A stretch of DNA of 64,000 bases, from NCBI GenBank assembly GCA_021769625.1, contig JAETSN010000001.1:124001-188000 (forward strand), read 5' to 3'. The translations under genes were made by a program, and so were the position numbers. The notes under the pieces were generated by a model that worked only from the letters and a program-made list of their open reading frames with translations, searched no databases and was not told the DNA's origin. This document shows, piece after piece, positions 10,301 to 18,121 of this stretch (position 1 is its first letter; each line of letters begins with the position of its first letter). Source of the DNA: [Clostridium] symbiosum. GTDB lineage: Bacteria; Bacillota; Clostridia; Lachnospirales; Lachnospiraceae.

Positions 10301-10529
10301 GCTGTGCTTCCGCTTTTTTCCGTGCATTTAATTCTTTTACCGTATTTTGGGCATCCATATCGCGCAGATCAGCCAGAATGACGTCCGCTTTTGCAGTCAG
10401 GTTTTTTTCCGGTTTTTCGCTTTCCCAGAATTCGTGTGTAAATGCTTCCAGAGGAGGCATTCCTTTTAGTGGAGTAAATAATTCGGGCTGATGGCCCAGA
10501 AAATAAAAACGTAAATGACAATGGTACAT
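7362..10529 (-). CDS. Hybrid sensor histidine kinase, multi-PAS with two receiver domains
   Basis: Large cytoplasmic phosphorelay sensor of 1055 residues with no clear membrane segment. Order: receiver-like N-terminal region (about 1-118); PAS-type domains near 130-245 and 255-375; a third PAS-like region near 385-510; HisKA with the phospho-acceptor His551 in SHDIRTPMN; HATPase with LLGNAIKYTP, DTGIGM and GTGLGMAI; receiver 1 with Asp843 in IIDWLLPDMNG; receiver 2 with Asp982 in ILMDIQMPVMNG. There is no HPt domain and no response-regulator gene next to it, so its output partner is elsewhere or its receivers act by protein contact. AGGAGG precedes the ATG. Confidence 0.9.
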   Translation of the reverse strand: MYHCHLRFYFLGHQPELFTPLKGMPPLEAFTHEFWESEKPEKNLTAKADVILADLRDMDAQNTVKELNARKKAEAQLIILIEKGQLASLTGLLSEITDIWAFPLSGEELRFRFLRWQQECKMCKDYWQTSHYLESVINSSPSLIWYKDKNGIHEKVNDSFCATVGKTKAQVEGRGHAYIWDVEQDDPACIESERIVMETKKTCVSEEIIQTGEGLRTLSTYKSPLYDLDGSVMGTVGLAIDVTKEQVYAQELIRKNQTLEMLFTTMDCGIMCHSLDGSQIISINPAALEILGYDSAEAMVQDGFDLVASSVFESDRTRLQQKIRSLTKVGDSVSVEYRVGHADGKVLHVMGNIKLIEENGTLLYQRYLLDCTAQKNREEQARLETERRQMELIYALCVEYNLVCSFDLKTGKGSVLRSGECKNGILEAIFSEGELSLEECMDRYIEAGVYEEDKDTLRQALSCRHLEEALSDGLIYSINFRTTCCGELRYFQVKVARTDDWRTNHGIVLGFRSIDEETRSDRKKTELLENALAQANRASKAKSTFLSNMSHDIRTPMNAIIGFTTLAISHIDHQNQVEEYLKKIMTSGNHLLSLINDILDMSHIESGKIHLEEEPCSLPDILHELRNIIQADVHSKQLDLYMDAVDIRHEEICCDRLRLNQVLLNLLGNAIKYTPTGGMVSLKVIEKTETLAGFANYEFHVKDTGIGMSKEFVSHIFEPFERERNSTISGIQGTGLGMAITKNIVDMMNGSITVKSTQNVGTECVVSLALRLATGEKEEPDIPELKGFRALVVDDDFNTCDSVTSMLQQIGLRAEWTLSGKEAVLRTRQSVMRDDRYFVYIIDWLLPDMNGIEVARRVRKEMGADVPIIVLTAYDWSDIEEEARAAGVTAFCSKPLFFSELHRCLHSIVNADKVCSKTDAEIQKNLHSGRILLAEDNELNQEIALAILEEAGFSVEVAGNGQIAVDMLKNSKPGYYQVILMDIQMPVMNGHEAARAIRELEDKELSSIPILAMTANAFEEDKKETLRNGMNGHIAKPIDIDKLMSTLDEVLGENI

Positions 10530-10755
10530 ATATTCCTCCTGAACAGGCGGGCACAGTGTTTTAGAGCAGGATCCCGAACCTGAATTAAAGCGAATAACTT
10601 AATAAGTATATTTTAACAGCCGTATAATTAGGTGTCAAGATTCCTGCTTGCTGAAAAAGCGCAAAGATAAAGGAAAACTTAAAAATCGGTGCTCTTACGG
10701 ACTTTATGGACGATGTTGTCCCCGCGGGGGAGAGCAGCCATTTCCTGTCATATAC

Positions 10756-10784
10756 TGGACAAATCAGATAACAACATATATAAT
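10756..10784 (+). promoter_or_regulatory. Promoter for the DegV gene
   Basis: TGGACA (10756-10761), 17-base spacer, TATAAT (10779-10784), about 50 bases before the DegV start codon. The rest of the 306-base gap from 10530 is AT-rich and I see no other gene in it. Confidence 0.65.
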
Positions 10785-10835
10785 ATTTTAAAGCAGCGGA
10801 AGAGTTCTCTTGACAGAAAAAGGAGGCGTTGCATC

Positions 10836-11714
10836 ATGTCGGATGTTGTTATCATGACAGATTCCAATACAGGAATGACGCAGGAAGAGGGAAAGAAATA
10901 TGGTGTGGAAATTCTGCCCATGTCTTTTATCATAAACGGAAAGATCTATTATGAAGGTATAGATATCAGCCACGAAGAATTTTTTCGGAAACTGGGGGAA
11001 GACGCCCAGGTATCCACATCCCAGCCGGCGCCCGCAGAGGTCACAGAGCGGTGGGAAACCCTGTTAAAGCGGCATGACGAAGTGGTCTATATACCGATGT
11101 CCGGGGCGCTCAGCAAATCCTGTGAGACGGCGCAGGCTCTGGCCGGGGATTATAACGGCAGAGTGCAGGTGGTGGACAGCCGGCGCGTATCCGTGCCTCA
11201 GAAGATGATGGTATTGGATGCAGTAGAGCTGGTGAAAGAAGGAAAAAACGCGGTAGAAATAAAGAAATTGTTGAGCGCCGGCGCTATGGACTGTGCGATC
11301 TATATTGCGGTGGACACGCTGAAATATTTAAAAAGAGGCGGGCGTATCACGGGAACCGCGGCGGCGTTTGGGACCGTACTGAATATCAAGCCGGTTCTTG
11401 TGATGAAGGGAGAAAAGCTGGATTCCTATGAAAAGGCGAGAGGCATGAAAGCCGCAAGGCGTATTATGCTGCAGGCCATCCGGGGAGAACTGGAGGGGCC
11501 GTTTAAACAGTATGCGGAACAGGATGAAGTCTGTCTGCAGATGGCGCATACCTGCATGGATGAAGAACTGGTCGGGGAGTGGGAGGAGAAGATAAGGAAG
11601 GAGTTTCCGAATCTGAAACTGGACGCCGCGCCGCTGCCGCTCTGTACCGCCTGTCATATCGGGCCGAACGGGCTTGGCATCGGGATCACGAGGCGGATCA
11701 GGAAGGATCTGTAA
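10836..11714 (+). CDS. DegV family fatty-acid-binding protein
   Basis: DegV/FakB-type cytosolic protein that holds a fatty acid in its core; in characterised systems FakB presents the fatty acid to the kinase FakA for phospholipid synthesis. The 292-residue length is typical. Visible are the N-terminal VVIMTDSNTG, PMSFIINGKIYYEGID, a Ser/Thr-rich STSQPAP segment and the C-terminal HIGPNGLGIGI. ATG 10836 has AGGAGG nine bases upstream; the longer open frame from 10689 crosses the promoter and is not used. No fakA-like kinase is adjacent, so the partner is elsewhere. Confidence 0.9.
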   Translation: MSDVVIMTDSNTGMTQEEGKKYGVEILPMSFIINGKIYYEGIDISHEEFFRKLGEDAQVSTSQPAPAEVTERWETLLKRHDEVVYIPMSGALSKSCETAQALAGDYNGRVQVVDSRRVSVPQKMMVLDAVELVKEGKNAVEIKKLLSAGAMDCAIYIAVDTLKYLKRGGRITGTAAAFGTVLNIKPVLVMKGEKLDSYEKARGMKAARRIMLQAIRGELEGPFKQYAEQDEVCLQMAHTCMDEELVGEWEEKIRKEFPNLKLDAAPLPLCTACHIGPNGLGIGITRRIRKDL

Positions 11715-11724
11715 AGTGTGAAAA

Positions 11725-11747
11725 GGGGATGGCTTACCGCCATCCCC
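11725..11747. terminator. Hairpin at convergent degV / SDR ends
   Basis: Perfect nine-base stem GGGGATGGC (11725-11733) with GCCATCCCC (11739-11747) and a five-base loop. The TAA stop of the minus-strand SDR gene lies in the loop, so the structure overlaps its last codons. On the minus strand a short T run follows. Confidence 0.6.
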
Positions 11748-12453
11748 CGTCTATTGTAAAGACCTGTCCTGTCGTATAGGAAGGCATGGAGAGCATGGAA
11801 ATTACCATCTGGGCCACTTCGGCGGTATTTCCCATGCGGTCCGCCGGTATCTCCTCGATCAGGGAGCGGCGCTCTTGTTCACTGAGGCAGAGATTCATTT
11901 CTGTCTGGATGAGGCCGCAGGCAATGGCGTTGACCTGAATGCCGGAGGGAGCGAGTTCCTTTGCCAGAGCCTTTGTAAAGCTGTTGACGCCTCCTTTGGA
12001 AGCGGAGTAGGCAACTTCCATCGAAGCGCCGTATTCGCCCCAGACGGAAGAGATATTGATGATCTTTCCGCGGTGGTTTTGAAGCATCAGAGGGATGGCG
12101 TTTCTGCAGGTATAGAAAAGGCTGCTGAGATTGGTATTTAACACTCTCTGCCAGCTTTCCTGGCTCATCTCGGACAGCAATCCGATATAGGAGATCCCGG
12201 CGTTGTTGATCAGAACATCCAGCGAAGAGATATGTTTAAAGAGACGGTCCACTTCTTTATAAGAGGACATATCACATAAAAAGGCGCCTACCGAGACATT
12301 GTATTCTTCCTCCAGATAAGTGGCGAGGGTATGAAGCTTATCCTCCGAGTGAAGGCAGGTCAGATAAAGGTCATAGTGTTCCGCTGCCAGTTTTCTTGCG
12401 ATAGCTTCTCCGATCCCCCGGGAAGCACCGGTGATGAGGGCTTTTTTATTCAT
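11734..12453 (-). CDS. Short-chain dehydrogenase/reductase, FabG-like
   Basis: NAD(P)H-dependent oxidoreductase of 239 residues with a Rossmann fold. The cofactor motif is TGASRGIG at residues 8-15, followed by NNAG, the catalytic Ser in NISSVWG, and YSASK with catalytic Tyr and Lys. The C-terminal GQVFTIDGGWR is the classical SDR ending. It resembles 3-oxoacyl-ACP reductase FabG, but there is no fatty-acid synthesis cluster here, so the substrate is open. A purine-rich ribosome binding site lies just upstream of the minus-strand ATG, and it is transcribed towards degV. Confidence 0.85.
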   Translation of the reverse strand: MNKKALITGASRGIGEAIARKLAAEHYDLYLTCLHSEDKLHTLATYLEEEYNVSVGAFLCDMSSYKEVDRLFKHISSLDVLINNAGISYIGLLSEMSQESWQRVLNTNLSSLFYTCRNAIPLMLQNHRGKIINISSVWGEYGASMEVAYSASKGGVNSFTKALAKELAPSGIQVNAIACGLIQTEMNLCLSEQERRSLIEEIPADRMGNTAEVAQMVISMLSMPSYTTGQVFTIDGGWR

Positions 12454-12692
12454 GGCATTCCTCCTTTTCCTTAAATCACAGTCTGGGGTTTCGATCTTCC
12501 TGCTTTATATTTTAATCTATTTTTTAAAAAAAAGATATAAAATATGTAAAATATCCTATGGAATACCATATATAGTTTTGCGGAGGAAAAAGTCGAAAAA
12601 AGTCCCCTAAATATTGAATTGTTACAAAAAAATGCCAGAGGAGGAAAATATAAATTATTGAGATTTCCACGATTTTCTAAGAAATCATACGG
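12454..12692. other. AT-rich divergent intergenic region
   Basis: Gap between the SDR gene and the NlpC/P60 gene, with A and T tracts around 12515-12545 and 12590-12640. I see no gene or repeat here; the recognisable promoter for the right-hand gene begins at 12693. Confidence 0.5.
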
Positions 12693-12721
12693 TTGACAAA
12701 TATCGGGGATAGTGTTATATT
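12693..12721 (+). promoter_or_regulatory. Promoter for the NlpC/P60 gene
   Basis: TTGACA (12693-12698), 17-base spacer, TATATT (12716-12721). Confidence 0.75.
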
Positions 12722-12804
12722 AGTTAACAGATTTAACAATTTTGTAACAAATTGAACCGTAACAGAAAACAGATTACTTTAGATGAGTGAGGAATGAGGA
12801 TCTT

Positions 12805-14436
12805 ATGACACATAAAAAAGTCAGAATGGCAGCATGCGGAATGACGGTACTGATAGCGGCATCCTCCGTGAGTATGGATGCCCGGGCGGTGAAGCTCTCT
12901 GATGTTCTGCCGGCGGCAGGCATCGGTGTAACGTTCTCGGACGGAGTTACTCTTGCACAGATGCAGGAAAAAGTTCTGGCAGAAGCAGATCAGGACGAGA
13001 TGATGATGCTTTCCGTATCCGAAATGAAAGCCTGTCTGGAAGAGAATAAACTGGCGGCGGCGCAGACGATCACTTCTGCGAGTATCGTAAAAACCGCAGA
13101 GGTACAGCAGATACTGGCTGCATTAGAGACGGAAGAAAAAGAAAGAGAGCTTCAGCAGGCGGCCAAAGCCGAAAAGGATACCGTGATCGCAGCGGTGGCT
13201 GACGCAGGTTCCAATGAAGCGATGGCGCCTGCAAAGGCAGAGTCTGTGCCGGAAGAGCAGGTTCCGATGTCTTCATCTGAAGATGCACAGTCCGAAAACG
13301 GGCAGGAAGTACCTTCGGAGGAAACACCTGAAGCGGCGGGGGACGATAGCGTTTCCACCTTATCAGGCAATGACACGCAGGGTGATGTCCGTAAGGAAAC
13401 AGAAAATACTGAAAATAAAGCGGAAGAGAAAGTGCTCGAGACGACCCAGTCCGTCGCGGAACTGGTTGCAGGCCGGGCGGCGGCCATGACAGATGAGGAG
13501 AAAGAGTTTTCCAATCTTGTCATCGCGCAGGTGAATAATTACGTGAATGTCAGAAGCGATGCCAGCGAGGAGAGCGAGGTAGTCGGAAAGTTATATGATA
13601 AGTCCGTGGGTACTTACCTTTCCGAAAAGGACGGCTGGTATGAGATTAATTCGGGCAATGTAACAGGTTATGTAAAAGCGGAATTCTGTGTGACCGGTAC
13701 GGATGCGATCGAACTTGCAAAACAGGTGGGAACAAGGATCGCGACGGTCACCACCACCACATTGAAAGTAAGAGAGGAAGCTTCCACGGAGTCTACAGTG
13801 CTCGGCCTTGTTCCGATCGAAGAGGAACTGAGCGTGGTGGAAGAACAGGACGGCTGGATCAAGGTGGATATCGAGGAAGGTTACGGCTGGGTATCCATGG
13901 ACTATGTATCCCTGCGGACTGATTTCGTAAAAGCCGAGAGCAAGGCGGAAGAAGAAGCAAGGCTGGCGAAGGAAGAGGAAGAGAGAAGAAAAGCCCAGGC
14001 GGCAGCTTCGGCGAATTCCAAGAAGCCGGAATCCAGCGGCAATAAAAACTATAATTCTGCGAGCAGCTATATCCCGGCAGGCGGCGGCAGCGCGTCCGGT
14101 AATGCGGTGGCGGAATTTGCACTGCAGTTTAAGGGAAATCCCTATGTATGGGGCGGCACCAGCCTGACAAACGGAGCGGATTGTTCCGGATTCGTTATGA
14201 GCGTATACAAGAACTTCGGCGTAAGCCTCCCGCATTCTTCCACAGCGGACAGAAGCGTGGGCAGCGGCGTGGGAAGCCTTGCGGAAGCGCAGCCGGGCGA
14301 TATCATCTGTTATTCCGGCCATGTGGGAATCTATGTCGGCGGAAACCAGATCGTGCACGCGTCCACATCCAAGACGGGCATCATCGTTTCCAACGCAAAC
14401 TACAGAAATATTCTGGCGATCAGAAGGATCTTCTAG
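12805..14436 (+). CDS. Secreted NlpC/P60 peptidoglycan endopeptidase with two SH3 domains
   Basis: Exported cell-wall hydrolase of 543 residues. The N-terminal signal peptide ends near SMDARA. A low-complexity Glu/Ala/Ser-rich linker (about 100-225) leads to two bacterial SH3 domains (near 240-290 and 310-370, each with a DGWYEI or DGWIKV core), then a charged coiled segment, then the NlpC/P60 domain from about 430. The catalytic triad is visible: Cys460 in GADCSGFV, His506 in SGHVGIY and His518 in IVHAST. ATG 12805 follows GAGGA; an upstream in-frame GTG at 12787 would only lengthen the basic start. It is monocistronic between its own promoter and terminator. Confidence 0.92.
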   Translation: MTHKKVRMAACGMTVLIAASSVSMDARAVKLSDVLPAAGIGVTFSDGVTLAQMQEKVLAEADQDEMMMLSVSEMKACLEENKLAAAQTITSASIVKTAEVQQILAALETEEKERELQQAAKAEKDTVIAAVADAGSNEAMAPAKAESVPEEQVPMSSSEDAQSENGQEVPSEETPEAAGDDSVSTLSGNDTQGDVRKETENTENKAEEKVLETTQSVAELVAGRAAAMTDEEKEFSNLVIAQVNNYVNVRSDASEESEVVGKLYDKSVGTYLSEKDGWYEINSGNVTGYVKAEFCVTGTDAIELAKQVGTRIATVTTTTLKVREEASTESTVLGLVPIEEELSVVEEQDGWIKVDIEEGYGWVSMDYVSLRTDFVKAESKAEEEARLAKEEEERRKAQAAASANSKKPESSGNKNYNSASSYIPAGGGSASGNAVAEFALQFKGNPYVWGGTSLTNGADCSGFVMSVYKNFGVSLPHSSTADRSVGSGVGSLAEAQPGDIICYSGHVGIYVGGNQIVHASTSKTGIIVSNANYRNILAIRRIF

Positions 14437-14467
14437 AAAGATCTATACAGAGTTTAAGAAAAAGAAG

Positions 14468-14500
14468 GCCATTGTACAGCGATGTACAGTGGCTTTTTTT
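14468..14500 (+). terminator. Terminator after the NlpC/P60 gene
   Basis: Stem GCCATTGTACA (14468-14478) with TGTACAGTGGC (14483-14493), four-base loop, then a run of seven T. Confidence 0.9.
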
Positions 14501-14732
14501 GTGGCGGGTTCATGAGGGCGGACGCTGGTAAGAACATAAAATACTACATCGCCACGCTCCCGCTGATCATAGAGGCTGAAGCGTTAAAAAAATCCGGTAC
14601 ATGCGTAAAAGACAGTAGCATAAAAAATAGATTTACGTTATACTGATAGCAGTAAGGAATCATAGGGAGAAGGGTTTTGCCGGAAAGCCGGCATAATCAA
14701 TATAGCAGGAAGGGAGTTATAGGAAACAGAAG

Positions 14733-16184
14733 ATGATAAAATTCGGGACAGGCGGCTGGAGGGCCGTCATAGGGGATGAGTTCACAAAGAAAAATATTCA
14801 GATACTGGCGAAAGCGCTGGCTGATAAGATGCATGCGGAGCAGGCTGACGGAAAAGGTATTGTCCTGGGGTACGACAGGCGGTTTTTATCGAAGGAGGCT
14901 ATGCAGTGGGCAGGAGAGGTTTTTGCAGGGGAAGGGATCACAGCCCGTCTGATCAATAAATCCGCGCCCACGCCGCTGGTGATGTTTTATGTGCTGAAGC
15001 ATGATCTGCCTTACGGCATGATGATCACTGCGAGCCATAACCCGGCGATCTATAACGGGATCAAGGTGTTTACCGCAGGGGGAAGAGATGCGGATGAGGA
15101 GCAGACTGCGGATATAGAGCGTTATATTCACAGGGCGGAGACTGTTTTGCCACAGGCGATGGAGTACGAGGAGGCGCTGGAAAAGGGACTGATACAGGAA
15201 ATATATCCGCTGAACGAATATCTGGATGAGATCATTGCGTCGGTGGACATGAAAAAGATCAGGGAAGCGGGATTGAAGGTTGCGTTAGACCCGATGTACG
15301 GCGTCAGCGAGACTTCCCTGAAGACGATCCTGCTGACGGCGAGATGTGATGTGGAGACGATCCATGAGCGGCATGACACACTGTTCGGCGGAAAGCTGCC
15401 TGCGCCGTCGGCCGCGACGCTGCGGGCGCTGCAGAATTATGTGCTGGACAAAAAGTGCGATATCGGGATCGCCACGGATGGAGATGCGGACAGGATCGGG
15501 GTGATCGACGATAAGGGGAGGTTCCTGCATCCCAATGATATTCTGGTGCTTTTGTATTACTATCTGGTCAGATACAGAGGCTGGAAGGGACCTGTGGTGC
15601 GGAATATCTGTACTACCCATACGCTGGACCGCCTGGCTGAAAAGTTCGGGGAAAGCTGTTATGAGGTGCCTGTAGGGTTCAAACATATTTCGGCAAAGAT
15701 GTATGAGACAGAGGCGGTGATCGGCGGGGAGTCCTCGGGAGGACTTACGGTCAGGGGGCATATCAAAGGGAAGGACGGCATCTATGCGGCGACGCTTCTT
15801 GTGGAAATGATTGCGGTCACCGGGAAAAAACTATCGGAGATCTTTGACGATATCGAGGCGGAATGCGGCAGGATCTTTATGGAGGAGCGGGATTATAAAT
15901 TTAACCGGGAGAAAAAGGAGCGCATTCAGAAAATACTTCTGGAGGAGAGAAAACTGCCGGAACTTCCTTTTGAGAAAGAGAAGGTATCCTATCTGGACGG
16001 AAGCAAGGTTTATTTCAAAAACAGCGGCTGGGTGACGGCAAGATTTTCCGGTACGGAGCCCCTGCTCCGTATCTTCTGTGAAATGCCTTCGGAGAGGGAG
16101 GCGAAGGAAGTCTGCAGGATTTATGAGGAATTTCTGGGGCTTGGGGGCAGCGGAAAAACGGGTGCAGATTCGAAAATAGGATAA
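14733..16184 (+). CDS. Phosphoglucomutase/phosphomannomutase family protein
   Basis: Alpha-D-phosphohexomutase of 483 residues that moves phosphate between C1 and C6 of a hexose. All four active-site loops are visible: phosphoserine loop TASHNP with Ser101, metal loop DGDADR (249-254), sugar-specificity loop GGESSGG (331-337) and phosphate-binding loop RFSGTEP (437-443). GESSG at the sugar loop is found in enzymes acting on glucose or mannose phosphates, but the substrate is not decided by sequence. The start is supported by GTGGWRAVIGDEF close to the N-terminus. It stands alone between terminators; the preceding 230 bases hold no gene I can see and only a weak -10 (TATACT, 14639-14644). Confidence 0.92.
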   Translation: MIKFGTGGWRAVIGDEFTKKNIQILAKALADKMHAEQADGKGIVLGYDRRFLSKEAMQWAGEVFAGEGITARLINKSAPTPLVMFYVLKHDLPYGMMITASHNPAIYNGIKVFTAGGRDADEEQTADIERYIHRAETVLPQAMEYEEALEKGLIQEIYPLNEYLDEIIASVDMKKIREAGLKVALDPMYGVSETSLKTILLTARCDVETIHERHDTLFGGKLPAPSAATLRALQNYVLDKKCDIGIATDGDADRIGVIDDKGRFLHPNDILVLLYYYLVRYRGWKGPVVRNICTTHTLDRLAEKFGESCYEVPVGFKHISAKMYETEAVIGGESSGGLTVRGHIKGKDGIYAATLLVEMIAVTGKKLSEIFDDIEAECGRIFMEERDYKFNREKKERIQKILLEERKLPELPFEKEKVSYLDGSKVYFKNSGWVTARFSGTEPLLRIFCEMPSEREAKEVCRIYEEFLGLGGSGKTGADSKIG

Positions 16185-16200
16185 CAGGATTATAAAATAC

Positions 16201-16249
16201 AGAGCTGTATTGCGAAGGTGATTTGATATCGCATTATGGCTCTTTTTTT
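16201..16249 (+). terminator. Terminator after the phosphohexomutase gene
   Basis: Imperfect stem between GAGCTGTATTGCG (from 16202) and CGCATTATGGCTC, followed by a run of seven T ending near 16248. Confidence 0.6.
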
Positions 16250-16337
16250 ATTTCATGGGAAATTATGTTCAATAAAATAAAAAAATACTGAATAGGTGCA
16301 CATTGTATGTGGAAAAACAGAATGAAACAGTCAAAAA

Positions 16338-16357
16338 TGTAAACGATATTACTTACA
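16338..16357. promoter_or_regulatory. Upstream LacI-type half-site
   Basis: TGTAAACGATATTAC shares TGTAAACGAT with the downstream operator and ends in a TTAC arm. It lies about 135 bases before the promoter at 16473 and could be an auxiliary operator for looping. The surrounding 16250-16470 region is very AT-rich and otherwise empty. Confidence 0.4.
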
Positions 16358-16472
16358 AAAATGAAAATATAAAGGAGAAAAACAACTTAAAAAACTTGAC
16401 AAGATTGAATTTTTGTATAATTTGCATGAAAATAAGCAATAAAATATGTAGTAAATAGCCAATGAAATAATC

Positions 16473-16500
16473 TTGACATAAATAAAATGTTGTATATAAT
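16473..16500 (+). promoter_or_regulatory. Promoter of the M24/CUT2 locus
   Basis: TTGACA (16473-16478), 16-base spacer, TATAAT (16495-16500). The predicted start falls at the operator 16508-16524. Confidence 0.8.
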
Positions 16501-16507
16501 TGAATTA

Positions 16508-16524
16508 TAAACGAAAATCGTTTA
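16508..16524. promoter_or_regulatory. LacI-family operator overlapping the transcription start
   Basis: Perfect inverted repeat TAAACGA-AAA-TCGTTTA directly after the -10 element, a position suited to repression. Its half-site also occurs at 16338, 19919 and 25777. The two LacI-type genes at 18823 and 24690 are the obvious candidates to bind it. Confidence 0.7.
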
Positions 16525-16557
16525 CATTTAAAAAACGGGAAAAGGAGGAAAAAGAGT

Positions 16558-17730
16558 ATGTCATATTACAACATGGAGGAGACAAATAAACGGCTGGCAA
16601 ATGTACGGAAATTATTGAGAGAAAAAAATCTGGATGCCGCATTGGTTTATTATGATGAAGTGAATATTGCCGATGGTTGGTATCTGACCGGCTGGTGTCC
16701 TCAATTTGAGAAAGGAGCAGTGTTGGTACCTCTGAACGGAGAGGCTATGCTTTTGGGAGGACCGGAATCGGAGCCTTTTGCTAAAATGTCCAGCGCGATT
16801 ACCGAAACCAGATGTTTTGTTCCGTTTATGGTTCCGGAAGAAGAGTATCCGAATGCTACGATCAGTACATTTGAAACTTTGTTTGATGAGCTGGCAAAGA
16901 AAGGGATAACTTTTAAGAGAGTGGGGATCGTGGGAACCAGCTATTTCCCTTACTCGGTATATGTGCAGTTTCAGGCGGGATTTAAGGGAGTGGAGTTAGT
17001 AGATATCACGGACGATTATGATAAACTCAGATATGTTAAGAGTCCGTGGGAGATCGAAAACATTCGCAAGGCATTTTCTTTTACTTATGATTCGTTCCTT
17101 GCCATGCAGAAAAAAGTTGCACCGGGTGCGACGGAGATAGAAGTTGCAGCGGAAGGGGAATATGTATCAAGAAGGCAGAATGCAAATAATTTTGCTTTTT
17201 CCTGTATGGTTGGCTCCGGTACTCAGACAAATGCGGTGGTGCCGACAGCGACAAACAGAGTTATGCAGGCAGGTGAGCTGGTGATGCTTGGCCTCGCACC
17301 GAGGTATAACGGTTATGCGGGCGTTATGGGCGAGACGCTTCCGGTCAGCGGGGAATATACGCAGGCACAGAAAGATATCCTGAATGTGATCAGAGAAACT
17401 TACCGTGCGACCAGAGATATGTTAAAACCCGGATACAGTGGAAAGCAGATCGATGTGGTTGGGGCGAAAATATTTGAGAAACATGGACTGACCCCTTATA
17501 TCGTATGCCCGTTCCTTCATACAATCGGATTGATGGAAGCGGAGAGACCGTTCTTTGGACCGAACGGGACGGATGAACTGGTGCCCGGTATGACCGTTTC
17601 CGTAGATATCAGTTTCTTTGGACATCCGGTACATCACGGCGTGCGAATCGAGACAGGTTTCCTGATCACAGAAAACGGTTATGAAGCGTTATCACCCCAG
17701 ATGGATGCAAGGCTGAGTGCCGAACTGTAG
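16558..17730 (+). CDS. M24-fold (aminopeptidase P/creatinase-like) protein with a degraded metal site
   Basis: Protein of 390 residues with an N-terminal creatinase-type domain (about 1-150) and a C-terminal pita-bread M24 domain. Of the five metal ligands of true M24 enzymes, the two Asp are replaced (Gly245 in MLGLAP, Val256 in GYAGVMGET), one Glu is Asp350, and only His321 (LHTIGL) and Glu365 (GVRIETG) remain. Methionine aminopeptidase at 60125 keeps all five. A dinuclear metallopeptidase is therefore unlikely; a metal-free hydrolase like creatinase or a non-catalytic role is possible. AGGAGG precedes the ATG. It is the first gene of a LacI-controlled locus with an ABC importer. Confidence 0.82.
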   Translation: MSYYNMEETNKRLANVRKLLREKNLDAALVYYDEVNIADGWYLTGWCPQFEKGAVLVPLNGEAMLLGGPESEPFAKMSSAITETRCFVPFMVPEEEYPNATISTFETLFDELAKKGITFKRVGIVGTSYFPYSVYVQFQAGFKGVELVDITDDYDKLRYVKSPWEIENIRKAFSFTYDSFLAMQKKVAPGATEIEVAAEGEYVSRRQNANNFAFSCMVGSGTQTNAVVPTATNRVMQAGELVMLGLAPRYNGYAGVMGETLPVSGEYTQAQKDILNVIRETYRATRDMLKPGYSGKQIDVVGAKIFEKHGLTPYIVCPFLHTIGLMEAERPFFGPNGTDELVPGMTVSVDISFFGHPVHHGVRIETGFLITENGYEALSPQMDARLSAEL

Positions 17731-17745
17731 AAAGGAGGGGACAGA

Positions 17746-18108
17746 ATGAGTTACGGGAAAAAAGTATGGATCTTTGTAGATGGCGATCTGCCACCGCAGG
17801 GTGATGTGGAACCTTTCGGGCATGAAGCACTGAGTATTACAAACTGCAACGACGTGGATGCCGTGATCAGGGTGGTCGTCTATTTTTCGGACAGAGAGCC
17901 GGATGAACTGGAGATCGTGGTACCTGCCCGCCGGGTGAACTGTCTACGTCTGGATTATCCTATCGGCAAAGCAAACTATCAGATACCGATGGGGCAGTAT
18001 TCCCTCTGCCTGATCAGCAATGTACCGATCGTTGCAGTGCTGGGACGGCTCGACAGACGAAAAGATTTTGCATATTACGAGATGGACGGCTTTGCATGTG
18101 ATGCATGA
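17746..18108 (+). CDS. Sensory-rhodopsin-transducer (ASRT) family protein
   Basis: Small beta-rich protein of 120 residues with no signal or membrane segment. Motifs shared with the Anabaena sensory rhodopsin transducer family: W-(6)-G-(2)-PP near the start, HEALSITN, VYFSDREP, VPARRVNCLRLD and SNVPIVAVLGRLD. No rhodopsin gene is near. The family has been proposed to be a general small-molecule, possibly sugar-binding, domain, which suits this position between an M24-like gene and an acetyltransferase-like gene in a transport locus. AAAGGAGG precedes the ATG, 15 bases after the preceding stop, so it is cotranscribed. Confidence 0.8.
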   Translation: MSYGKKVWIFVDGDLPPQGDVEPFGHEALSITNCNDVDAVIRVVVYFSDREPDELEIVVPARRVNCLRLDYPIGKANYQIPMGQYSLCLISNVPIVAVLGRLDRRKDFAYYEMDGFACDA

Positions 18109-18121
18109 CGCGGGAACAATG

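Noticed and set aside
16250-16557. AT-rich stretch as a replication origin or phage attachment site
   Set aside because: No DnaA boxes, no direct repeats and no integrase. A promoter with operators explains the notable sequences.
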